Part shown: positions 1-12,200 of the stretch, piece after piece
How positions within the stretch are numbered: position 1 is the stretch's first letter
Layout of the letters: the number at the start of each line of letters is the position of its first letter
NCBI GenBank assembly: GCA_036023115.1
Contig: JAYKKT010000036.1
Span: forward strand, 7,274,001-7,338,000
Length of the DNA: 64,000 bases
Source of the DNA: Brasenia schreberi
Taxonomy: Eukaryota; Streptophyta; Magnoliopsida; Nymphaeales; Cabombaceae
Direction of reading: 5' to 3'
Position numbers and translations under genes: made by a program
The notes under the pieces: model-generated
Told to the model about the DNA's origin: nothing
Databases searched by the model: none
What the model saw: only the letters and a program-made list of their open reading frames with translations

Positions 1-990
1 CTTTTTTGTGCCGATACACCTCCTTTAAATTCACCTAAGACATCTTTTGCTATTTTCCTAATATGTATAGCCATATTGTTCTACATATCACAAGGTGTAC
101 CAACATAATTCTAAGCATCTCCTTGAAGTACTTTTTGTTTAAATATATCTTCTTTCTCGCTTTTGAGGTTCCACCATTTAGTTTGAATAACTCGATGCAC
201 TCTTTTCTTCTTTGTCCATTTTTTTACTTGTAAATCCATAACTAAAAGTTGATGTTGGGTGGTTAAGCTTTCTCCTTTAATTACCTTACAATTTTTACAA
301 CACGCTCTATCTTTTTTTTGTACAAATAAAATAATCAATTTTTGTTTGTGATAAACCACTCTTATAATTAATTAAATGTTCATCTCATTTTTTGAAGATT
401 GTATTGAGTATAAAGAGTTCAAATGCCATAGCAAAATTTAAAATCTTCGTATCTTCATCATTTATATCCCTAAAACCAAAGTTTCCATGAATACCTTTAT
501 ATCCTAATGCCTCTTTACCGACATGTCCATTTAAGTCTCCTCCTAAACAAATCATCTCCCTTTGTAGAATTCTCTGAATTACCTTATCTAACTCTTCCCA
601 AAAAGCCATCTTTATAGTGTCTTCTAGTCCTACTTGGGGTGCGTAAGCACAAACTATATTCAAAACCTATGCTCCTAACACTAATTTCAACGTTATGATT
701 CGGTAACCATATCGTTGTATGTCTACTATACTATCCTTTAAATCTTTATTTATGATAATACCAACTCTGTTTCGAGCTTTTTTCTTACCTGATTACCATA
801 GTTTAAAACCTATATCCTCAATCTCCTTTGCTTTTTCTCCAACCCACTTTGTCATAATTTGTATAATCCATGGTATAAAAATCTGACAAAGTCTTACGTT
901 GCCTGATAGAAGCCTAACACAACCCTCTTCCTTTATTCGGGGTTGGGACCGGCCATATAAAGGTGGTCCCTTACATGGGCGGAGTTCATC
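1..990 (-). mobile_element. RTE-type LINE, 5' part (5' UTR and endonuclease start); body continues left of window
   Basis: Read on the - strand this is the front of a non-LTR retrotransposon. The 5' end lies near 990, with a leader containing CCCATGTAAGGGACCACC. The apurinic endonuclease region follows at about 663-385 ([14 protein letters not shown], then [16 protein letters not shown]). A linker ahead of the reverse transcriptase lies at about 359-111. The GGDLNGHVG motif is typical of the RTE-clade endonuclease. The reading frame is broken by several stops and indels, so the copy is dead. The reverse transcriptase should lie left of base 1. It probably sits in an upstream SBE2 intron. Confidence 0.85.
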
Positions 991-1506
991 TATTTAAATA
1001 TGCACATTGGCTAAATTATTTCTCCTGTTTTGCTTTCATGGTAGCATGTTCTTTATTTCTTATCACTGTTCCATTTAAGATGTCTGGTGGTGAGATTTCA
1101 ATTTTTCCTTAACATTATCTAAATAATTTATCAGGGACGTTATTCATCATTGAAAATGAGGGGCAATATTGCATTCAGGTTAAGTCTTGGGTGAACTTGT
1201 CTCCTAGTTTTCAAGGAAATAGGGAGCATTCCTAGTGGATCTATTCGCTCAGGCTGAGCATTTTGAGCCCTGGAAACTGAAAATAAGAGAAAGACAATTA
1301 AATGAACTGGACATCTTTCTTCAGTCAAAAAATATTTGACAGAGTTAGTGTTAAGTTGGACATAGAGAAAGTACAGGAGTTATGTGTCGATATGACACCC
1401 TATTATAAGTGTCCATGTAGTATATAACTTGCCAACTGAATTCTCTTTTGGTCTTTTAATTATTGCACATTATGTTTTGCTTTATCAAATTTTATTTGGA
1501 CTGCAG
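991..1506. other. SBE2 intron, no gene seen
   Basis: This stretch lies between the LINE 5' end and the first visible SBE2 exon. I looked for the preceding SBE2 exon (the part ending before EPKINTY) and did not find it, so it must lie further left. No RNA gene or complete repeat is visible. Confidence 0.5.
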
Positions 1507-3283
1507 GAGCCTAAGATAAATACATATGCCGACTTTAGGGATGAGGTACTCCCGCGTGTCAAAAAACTTGGCTATAACGCTATTCAACTGATGGCTATTC
1601 AAGAGCATTCATATTATGCAAGTTTTGGGTATGTCTTATTTCTTTGGGATCCTTATTCTCTAGTAAGCTGGTTGAGAGAGAGTGCTTTTCTGGTACAATT
1701 TTAAGTTTCCTGACATTTGGATCAGTTTGAAGTGATCTACTCAACCTTAAAGTTCTAGCTTTCCTAAAAGCTTAATTCATTTCCTTAAAAGCACCTGTAT
1801 TGATCTCTTTTACGGGCATGACTCACAGACATCACATTATGCTGTATTGGTGTTGCGCAGGTACCACGTAACCAACTTTTTTGCAGTAAGCAGTCGTTGC
1901 GGCACCCCTGATGATTTGAAATCTCTTATTGATAAAGCTCATGAGCTGGGCCTTCTTGTCCTTATGGATGTAGTGCACAGGTTTAGATACAAACTATTCC
2001 CTTCACATCACAATCTAAGTCAAACTGTTCTGTATTACACAATAACGTGAACCCCTAGTGCCAGTTTTTTCATGGTTTTAAAATGTCTTGACTAGTAGGT
2101 AAATAATGTTTACAGTTTTATCCCAGGCGAGTTTGTAGGTAGCATTGACACATTTACCTTTCTCGGATTGATTTTTCTCTCAAGAAGGCGACTTGATGAT
2201 TCTTGTGGTGTGAGTTTGTGATAAATCCAGTATGTTTCCTGCTTGAAATTCAAAGAAGTACTATAGGGGCACTGATTCTCAGTGTGGCTTGATCAACATG
2301 GTTCTAGTCATTCGACAGCTTTAAGCTAGGAATTAGCAAAATTTATAAGTCATCTTTCTCGTTGTGATAACTCAGATTGTTGGTTGGGTTTCTGTATGAC
2401 AAATAGAGCAACAATATTCGTTGAGAGAAGACAGCTAGCTTAAGATCAATAATCTTTAAGGCTTTTGTTGCATATTTCAGATATTTGCGGCTGAGCAGTC
2501 ACAGAAAATTGTGGCAACTAAGGCATTTTTCTAAATTTTATGAAACAAGTGCGCCTTGCAGTGGAATTATGACCTAGGATGCCTTCATATTGGGGCATGA
2601 TGAACTGGTTCAATAGCAGTACTTCTAAGTCCTATTCTTACAGTAATTCAAGCAACCAGAACATTACGTAAATAATTTAAGTTTCTTTAATTGCAATCTT
2701 GTATATCGGTGCATTTAATTTTTCTGAAGTTTGCTAAGCTGTCATGCATGAGGTTCACTACCTTTTTCTAATAGTTCCTGATTATGTTATTCCAATGAAT
2801 TTCAAATTGTTTTTTTTTGTTCTAAATGTTTTGCAATTTTTTGGACATCAAACATTGACCATAAGGTTTTCTTTAGAAAGTTGGTTTAGGATGCTTGATT
2901 TGATAAGGTTTTTTACTATTTCCTGCATATGCCATCTCTTTCCTAGCATCAGTTGTCTTTCTCTTGTTCAGAACATGTTTGATGGAACTGATAGTCATTA
3001 CTTCCATCCTGGGTCACGGGGTTATCATTGGATGTGGGATTCTCGCCTTTTTAACTATGGAAGCTGGGAAGTAAGTGCTGTCTTCACAGAATTCATTGAC
3101 ATAGTTCTGATCTGACAGTATTTTCTATCATGATTCTTCTACACCCTCTAGTCAATAGTAAGTAACTTATTTTAATTCTTAATTTAGGTACTAAGGTATC
3201 TACTTTCAAATGCAAGATGGTGGCTGGATGAATACAAGTTTGATGGGTTTAGATTTGATGGTGTCACATCAATGATGTACACA
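1507..3283 (+). CDS. SBE2: SBE2 exon block 1 (start of GH13 barrel and catalytic Asp)
   Basis: Exon 1507-1628 (122 nt) encodes EPKINTY to YYASFG, and exon 1861-1980 (120 nt) encodes YHVTNFFA to DVVH. From memory, 122 and 120 nt match the cereal SbeII exons at this place. Exon 2972-3070 encodes NMFDGTD to LFNYGSWE. Exon 3188-3283 encodes [20 protein letters not shown], then the nucleophile motif FRFDGV, then MMYT. The usual next residues HHGLQ and the splice donor are missing, because LINE sequence starts at about 3282. Confidence 0.88.
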
Positions 3284-6200
3284 AGATGAAGTATCTTGGT
3301 GAATGTTATTCACAGATGACATTGTGTTATAGGATGAGTCTAAGAAAAAAGTTAATAGGAAATTGGAACTATGAAACATTAGAAAGTAAAGGCTTCCTAC
3401 TTAGTAGAATAAAGACAAAATATATGAAATGTAAGTTTGATCATTTAGGTACTTCAGAAGACATAAAAATTAAGATTGACAGACATTGCATCCCTCACAA
3501 GAAAAGTTTTAAATACTTAGGGTCAATTTTGCAGAGTAATGGAAAAATTGATGGAGATGTAACACATAGAATTAATGCTGGTTGATTTAAATGGAGAGGG
3601 ACATTAGTATTTTATGTAATAAGAAGATATCATTAAAGTTGAAAGGTAAATATTATAGAGCAACAATTAGAATTGCTATATTTTATGGTTCTTAGTGTTG
3701 GGCAATTAATCATAACATATACAAAAGATGTCCGTAATAGAAATGAAGATATTGAGATGGATGAGTGGTCACACAAGGAAAGACTATATAAATAATGAGG
3801 TTATTAGAAACAAATTGGGAGTAACACCAATAGATGATGAAATGAGAGAATATTGTTTAAGATGGTTTGGACATATAGAAAGAAGATCAAAAGAAGCGCC
3901 TGGAAGAAGGTATGAAAAACTAGATTTTGAAAGTATTGAGAGAGGTAGAGGACGACTACAAAAGTATTAGAAAGAAACAATAATGAATGATCTAGCTTAT
4001 GTTGAGTTAATTGCTAACATGACACATGATAGGGCTTTGTGGAAACAAAGAGTCCATGTAGTTGACCCCATCTAGTATGGGAGAAGGCTTAATTGTTGTT
4101 GGTTGATAGGGAAGCTTTGCTAAGCCACCACATGCCGGAAATTTTGAAGGATAATGCAATACTATCACAAGGCTCACGATTATTTGTCACTATTGCAAGG
4201 AGAGCGGGCATATCAAGGTTTCTTGTCAGAAAAACCAACAATGCGACCATCTTGAAAGATAAAAAGGTTGGAACACTACCTTTTAAGATAAGGCTTACAT
4301 TAAAGAAATGTTTAAAGAGAACACTAGCATATCCGAAAATGTGTTATCCACAAATTCTCAAGGTATGTCTTGATTTTTAAATTCATGTGCATCTTTTCAC
4401 ATGACACATAGAAAGAGTTTTTTGAAAAACACTTCTCAAAAGACTTCAAATAAGCATATTTTTACGACTGACTGTACAAGACTCCAAGTAAATGAGATTT
4501 GAAGTTTAGAAAATAAATATTAAAAACTTAAAAGTACCTAATGTAAGCCTTCTACCACAACTCAGTTTAAATTTACTTTTCATTGCTCAAATTTATGACA
4601 ATGGTTGTATAATCACTTTCTCATTCAAAAATTGTGTGGTGCAGGATTGCCTATTGAAGAAGGTGATTGGATAAGGCCATAGAAAAAGTTGACTATACAA
4701 AACAGCTAACTTGATTGTACCAAATTTTGAACATTGCGGTGTAATTCATGACATAACTCTTTGGCACAAAAGATTGGGTCACTTGAATAAGAATAAGGTG
4801 TGTAATAATGTATTATTTAAAAATAATAAAGATAAAGATTTTATTTGCAAAGAATGTATTCTTAAAAAATTGCATCATATGTCCTTCGGTGAGAAGTCTT
4901 GCTCAAAATGGTTGAATGAAATCATATTTCGGTGGTGAGTATATATCAAAAGAATTTCAAAACTACTTGAAAACACATTAAATTCTACACCAAAAGTCTT
5001 GCACAAAAACCCTACAACAAAATGGTTTAATTGAACAAAAACATATATATATTATAAAAACTACTAGAACACTTTTAATTTATATTAAGTTACCAAAATT
5101 CTTATGGGCGGAAGCTACCTTTACCTCGATGTATCTAATAAATAGAATGCTTTTCTTTCAACTTAGTAATATTTCTCCTCTTGAGAAATTGTTTGGACTT
5201 ACCCCAAATTATGAAAGTTTTTTTGGATATAGATATTTTGTTTATGCAGATAAAAATGATAAATTATATCCTAGAGCTATAGAGTGTCTTTCTAGGTTAT
5301 GATTCCTTGAGTGTTTGTTATTTGACATATTTTGTATGTTGAAACACCAAGCATTCGGTGGATTAGTCTCTTGGTGATTCTTGGATTGTGTGATTGGCTA
5401 GGATTCCTCAAGTGAATTGAAGATTCATTTCATTACAATTACTCCATCCTCATAACATTGTTCTATGTGGAGAAAGTTTCTGATACTTCATCTGAATAAA
5501 TGGCTTCTTGACTTGTTAAGACTTCTAAGCAGATATTTCTTTGCATTAAGAATAAGTTGCATCTTCATGCTCGGTTAAGATGCTGGAGATTTTATGTTAG
5601 GAACATTTGCTGTTTATGTCCTACCTCTTGGGATGTGAATTGTTTGGATGTAATACATGTTTCATTTAGGTTAGAATTAAGATGATGAACCTCAGTTCTT
5701 TCCTTTTCCTTTATATTGTCCTTTTTCTATTTTGAGTTGTCAACGACCATAGCGTAATGCAGCTCTAGCAGCTAACCAAAGTAACCGTTAGAGGTCCTAG
5801 CTCTCTAAGTGGCTAGCAATTCCCTTTATTTTCGTCCTGTCTTCCCAACCCCAATTTTTGGTGTACCTTATATTCTAATAATGTAATATTTTCTCTTGAT
5901 GATAAAAAAATGTTTGTCAGTTTCCTGATCTATTGTGGATTTGGTGTGGGAGTTTTGTCATTATTGACCTTTTGATTTTAATGTTTTCATTAATTTTGTT
6001 TTTTCAACTTTATTAAAAGTATGAACTTGGTTATTAGAAATAAATTGTGTGGCACCATTAGAGGATAAAATGAGAGAATATCGTTTAAGGTGGTTTGGAC
6101 ATATAGAAAGAAGATGAAAAGAAGAACCTTTAAGAAGGTATGAAAAACTAGATTTTGAAAGTATTAAAAGAGGTTTAGGACGACCACAAAAGTGTTGGAA

Positions 6201-9200
6201 AGAAACAATAAAGAATGATCTAGCTTATTGTGAGATAACTGCTAACATGGCACATGATAGGGCTCTGTGGAAACAAAGAATCCATGTAGCTGACCCCATC
6301 TAGTATGGGAAAAGGCTTAGTTTTTGTTGTTATTAAAAGTATGAACTTTCGATTGACATTTATTTTAAGGTTTACCATTGTTGTAAAATCTTTGGGCAGG
6401 TCGAATTTACTGGAAATTATGATGAATATTTTGGGTTTGCTACTGATGTGGATGCCATCATTTATTTGATGCTTGCAAATGACCTTGTTCATGGCCTTTT
6501 CCCAGAAGCTGTTACTATTGGGGAAGATGTAAGTGTGACTGTTACATATTTCTCCTTCTATCATTATATTCATGCAGATCTTTTGACTACCAGTCAGTGT
6601 GCTAACCAGATCTCTTGACTACCAGTGATTGTGCTAACCATGAAAACCAATTTTCTCCATCATGCATACACATGTTTATTGTAACATGTGTTTGTGTACT
6701 CATTCATGCATGCACGTGTTCCTTCTCAAACTTTGGGCCATAGAATTCGGGATGATATCAAGGCCATGGAGAGGATCACATAGATGTACGTTATGAACAT
6801 TTTACAGGTCATGAAATGCAACGTTGCTAGCACTGATATCAATAGCTCAGAAATGAAGGATGCTAGGTTATTTTGTATCTCAAGAGCCTCATGTAGATAT
6901 GTTTAGAGCCTAAATTACGTTAAAATCTCTAGTACTTCCGTGATGGAGGTGGATGCATCTCTAACCTTTTCTTTTTCACGCTTAAGTATTATATTGTGAA
7001 GAGGGAAAGATTCTGTTCTCATTGGTCAAGATGTGTTTGTGTTCACTTACTGATTGTCTTGTTAAAAAAGTGCAGGTCAGTGGCATGCCAACATTCTGCA
7101 TCCCTGTGCATGATGGTGGTGTGGGGTTTGATTATCGACTTCACATGGCTGTTGCCGATAAATGGATTGAATTTTTGTCCAAGTTAGTTTTACTGCTCCT
7201 TTTTTCCCCTAACTTTTGTTCCTTTCTGCCGAAGTCTTATTTTCTGTCTTTACATATTTCACATGCTGTATTAATGGACGTGTGGCTTCCTTTTGCTGTG
7301 ATATACATCCTCTGTGTGTGTGCCTGTGCCTGTCTGGTATAGAATGCGGTTTTGTATCCAAACATTTTAATACCCTTTCCATTCCCAGCCATTCACCAAA
7401 AGGACCTCTCCTCTTCGGCGTTTAGTTTTTAAATGGGACCAGACATTAATGTGCCTTAACTGACTTCAATTATTACTGCTTTTACATTCTTACACTTGCC
7501 AAGAGAAACTTCATGTTAGGTGGGATCAGTTTTTCTTTTAATGATTTTTTGGAAGCTAGAATCTCGTGCAGAATTCTTGTAGTACACAAATAGTTTGGTT
7601 ACCCTTGCTTATAAATGGTGTTTTTGTAATGAAGATGATGCTTCAATATAGCAGTGGAAGATCGATGAATAAATATCAAGATTGTAAATATCACCACAAT
7701 GTAACTATTACAAAGCCTTAGAAGGGGCTATAATCTCACCCAGTGCAACGAAGGGACACTAAAAATAGTGAAAAATAAATATTATTGATCAACCAACAAG
7801 TTGTTTTACAAGAGTGTACATTGTTGGATTTTATAGGAACAAGAGAGAGAGTAGAAGAGAGGAGCTGCAGAGGAGCTGTGCATAGGTAGCTGTTGGGGGC
7901 CTGGCACCTTGGCCCTGGTGGCCTGGCATCAGGGGCCCTTTCAGCCAGGCCCCTGGCCCTAAGGATTTACAGTTGTCAACTGCATGTTTGATGGTTCTTC
8001 CATCTACTTCCTGTTGCAAATAATGACTTTATTGATAATCTTGATATGCATGCCATTGAAAAGAGAGGCAGAGGCTGCTGCCTATCTATTAATCAATCCT
8101 CACTTAGAGTTTCTAATCTGGTTAGAGTACATATATAAAGACTTTTATAACTTGAAAAATTAAACTACCCTTAAACTAATACATATTAACAAACATTGAA
8201 TTGGGAGAAAGATGCTTTGACTCCCAACTTGCCAAGAACATCCACACGGCTGATTCTATTGACTGCCTTGGTTAGAATATCAACCTATTGATACATGGAC
8301 TTTACTTAAATCATCTTGAATACTCCGTTAGCTACTTTTTCCCTTATGTAGTGACAATCAATAGTTTTTGTCCTTTGATAATAAATATGATTAGAGGCAA
8401 TCTCTATGGCAGCTTTACTGTCACAATAAAGAGATATAGGATCTCCTGGCTCCATACCCAACTCTTTTATAAGAGACTTTAACTATAGTTCTTCACACAT
8501 TTCTTAGCAATTGCTCTATATTCTGTCTCTACACTAGATACTCCATGTTTCTAGCTCTTTCGTGAAACAATATCCCCTCCAATCAAAACAACATATCTAG
8601 AAGTAAACTTTCTATTATCAAGAGAACCTGTCCAATTAGCATACGAGAACATTTTAATATTAAAATGACCCTTATTAGCATAGAGAATTCCATGACCAAG
8701 AGTAGTCTTTAGATATCATAAGAAATGGTAGACCGCATTCAAATGGGTTTTTGAGGGAGCATGCATAAATCTACTCACTATTTCCACTGCATATGCAATA
8801 TCACGTCGAATAATTCTAAGGTAAATAAAATTTCCCACTAACCTTTAATATCCATCCCCATCTTCATACCTCTCTTTATCACAAAGGTGTAATTTTTGGT
8901 TAGTCTTCATGAAAATTTCGCTCCTCTTGCAGTCTAGCTTTTTTGTATCCTTCAATAAGTCTATGATATAATAAGTCTATGCTATACTTTCTTTGAGTTA
9001 AGAAAACACCTACTAGAATAAATTACTTTTATACCCAAAAAAATAGTACAACCGGTCCCTTTCTATTGAAGAACTGATGTAATTTCACCTTAAGTCTTGT
9101 GATTTCTAATCATCATCCTGTAACTATAATGTTATCCACATAAACAATCAAAATAAATATTTTCTCTCTTTTTAATGAATAAAGTATGATCATTAATACT

Positions 9201-12200
9201 TCTATGATATCCCAAGCTAATTATATCCTCCCTAAATCTTTCAAACTAGGCTCTTGGTGACTATTTTAGACCATAGATTGCTTTCTTCAATTTACATATC
9301 TTGTCTTTCCATCCGCTATAATTAAATTCTTGTGATAATTCCATATAGATGTCTTCATTAAGATTTCCTTGTAGAAATGTGTTCTTTATGTTTAACTATC
9401 ACATATCCCATCTTTTGTGAGTAGCTAAACTCATGATAACTCTTATGGAGGTTAGTTTTGTAACTGGTCTTCAGTAAGATTTTCTTGTAGAAAGCTGTCA
9501 CATATCCCATTGTTTTTGTTTGTGAGCAACTAAACTCATGATAACTCTTATGAAGATTAGTTTTGCAATCTGGAGCAAAGGATGTAGTCTATAGACTCTA
9601 TATCATAACCTTGACTTATAACCTTTGAGGCTCCGATTTTTCTCCAATGCTTTTTCACCTTAGAGACTGGTTTGCCTCTATTCCTAATGGAGGTTAGTTT
9701 TGCAATCTGGAGCAAAGGTTGTAGTTATACCGTAACCTTGACTTATAACCTTTGAGACCCCCATTTTCTCCAATGCTTTTCCACCTTAGATACTGGTTTG
9801 CCTCTATTCCTAGGTAAATGATGTAATTATGCATTTATCACAAATCTTTGATAGATTTTTTAAAGTACTATGATAAGAGACACATTGAGAAATTGGATAA
9901 AGAGTATATGTTCTTTTACTTTTTATAATGATAATGATATATAGCAAGCTCGGGATATATGGACTGACTTTGCTATAATATCTCTGAATTTGAGGAAGGT
10001 TCATTGTTCATATGTGAACTTGAGAATTGGACATCACAACCTTCCTATCACCACAATTATAAGTCCTCGTCTCCTTAGTGCTTGCTTTAGTCCCTTCACT
10101 CTTATTGAACTCATACTCTAAATTGGTTGGACTGATAGGTAAAACATGCGTATGCTGAGTTGTGGGATTAATAGACTCCCCTTCTTAGAAGAGTTGGAGT
10201 CGATTCAAAGATTGTGACATCCAAGGAAACATAGTTTTTTTGACTCACTGGATCATAGCACTTATATACTTTTTGAGATAAAGAATATCTAATAAATATA
10301 CTTTTTGAATCAATATGAACATAACAAATACACTCGAAGACGTGACATGGGACATGGAACAACTTATTCTCAGGATTATCAACCTTGTACGGAGACTCTC
10401 TACTTAGAACAAAACTTGACATCCTATTAATAATATAAACAAATATTAGAACTACATCACTCCAATAAGATTTTGGATACACCCAATAACCAAGGTTCTA
10501 GCAATTTTAAGAACATGTCTATTCTTTCTTTCAGTTCACCATTTTGTCCTAGGGTATTAGGATACATTGTTTGGTGCAAGATGTTGTGTTTATAAAGATA
10601 GTCTCTTAATCAACATGACATGTATTCTCTATCATTATATGCGCAAAGTACTTTTAGGGAAGAGTGAAATTGAGTCTTAATAAACTTATGGACCATAGTA
10701 AAGATTGCAGAAACTTATCTTTAGATTTCATTAGATGAATCATATTAAAGCGAGTAGATCGTCGATCAAGAAAACAACATACTTATAACCATTGAGAGAA
10801 GTAATAGGACAAGAACTGCAAACGTGAGAATGGATTAACTCAAAAGGTTTAAACATTCTTGGCTCACTACATGAAAAGATACTCTATGATGTTTTACTTT
10901 TTGACATATATCACACTAGAGGACTACATTATTGAGTTCCTCAGAGATTCCTAAGACTACATTTCTAATCTTCGACAATGGCAGATGATATAATCGATTA
11001 TGCCATAACTTGATTTCTTCTTTAGTTTTTATAGTTGAGAATGTACTCATTGATTGTATGGGTTGAGGCTCTTCAAGGATGTAAAGTCTTTTTTTCAAGC
11101 TGTCATAAGATCCTCAAAGACACAACAAGGAGAAAAGGTTACTGAACGATTAGATTTTTGGTCAAAGAACTTAAGATATCAAGTTTAAAGGAAACTAGGG
11201 ACATGAAGGACAAAGGTTAGATTTAAAAAATAGTTTCTGCACTTCCTTTTCCAATCATTGATATATGAGAACTATCAGTCAATTTGATTTATTCACTCTT
11301 ACGAAGGAATTGATAGTTAGATAGACAATTCTTGTCTCAAACCATATAGTCTGTGGCTCTAAAATCTACAATTCGAGGTAGGATTATCAGTCCCCATAAA
11401 TGAAGTATGTGTCATCGTGTCTTGGGACTTTAAGTAGATGTTTGTTCACCAAGCCGTGACTCTAAACATTCTATACACTTAATTAGTTATAGTATGCCTT
11501 ATTCTTAATAAAATTAGGCTTACCAATCATATCCAAGTATTGTTCCTTTGTGTGTTGGTTTTAACCACAATGAGAACATCTTAATTTTTCTTTTTTATTG
11601 TTGGATAGGCCATCTTAACTCTTCCCATATAAGGGATCACCCTTGCATGGCCGATCCCAAGCCCGAATAAAGGAGGGTTGCGTTAGGCTTTCAACAACCA
11701 GTAAAACTTTGTTGGACTTACCATGAATTTTAAAAAAACAAAGAATCCATGTAGCCGACCGTATCTAGTATGGGAAAAGGCTTAGTTGTTTTTAGTTGTT
11801 GTTGTCGGATAGGGTACCACGATTGTTGCCTCGGTTATCATATCCTCCTCTTTCTTGGGATGTTCTTTGGAGAACTTTGAAAAAAAGAGGTATCCCATTG
11901 ACATACATAAACCTTATAAGAGACATGTATCATGGTGCAAAAACATGTGTGAGAACTCATGAAGGAAAGACATACTTCTTTAAAGTTAATATTGGGTTAC
12001 ATCAAGGATCAACTTTAAGTCCATACTTATTTATAATGGTGATTGATGAGTTAACAAAACATATTCAAGATGAAGTACCTTGTTGTATGGTATTTATAAT
12101 GGTGATTGATGAGTTAACAAAACATATTCAAGATGAAGTACCTTGTTGTATGTTATTTGCAGATGACATTGTGTTAGTGGAGGAGTCTAAGGAAAAAGTT

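Noticed and set aside
7826..8200. LTR of the reverse copia remnant
   Set aside because: A TGTTGG start is present, but no matching second LTR or primer-binding site could be found.
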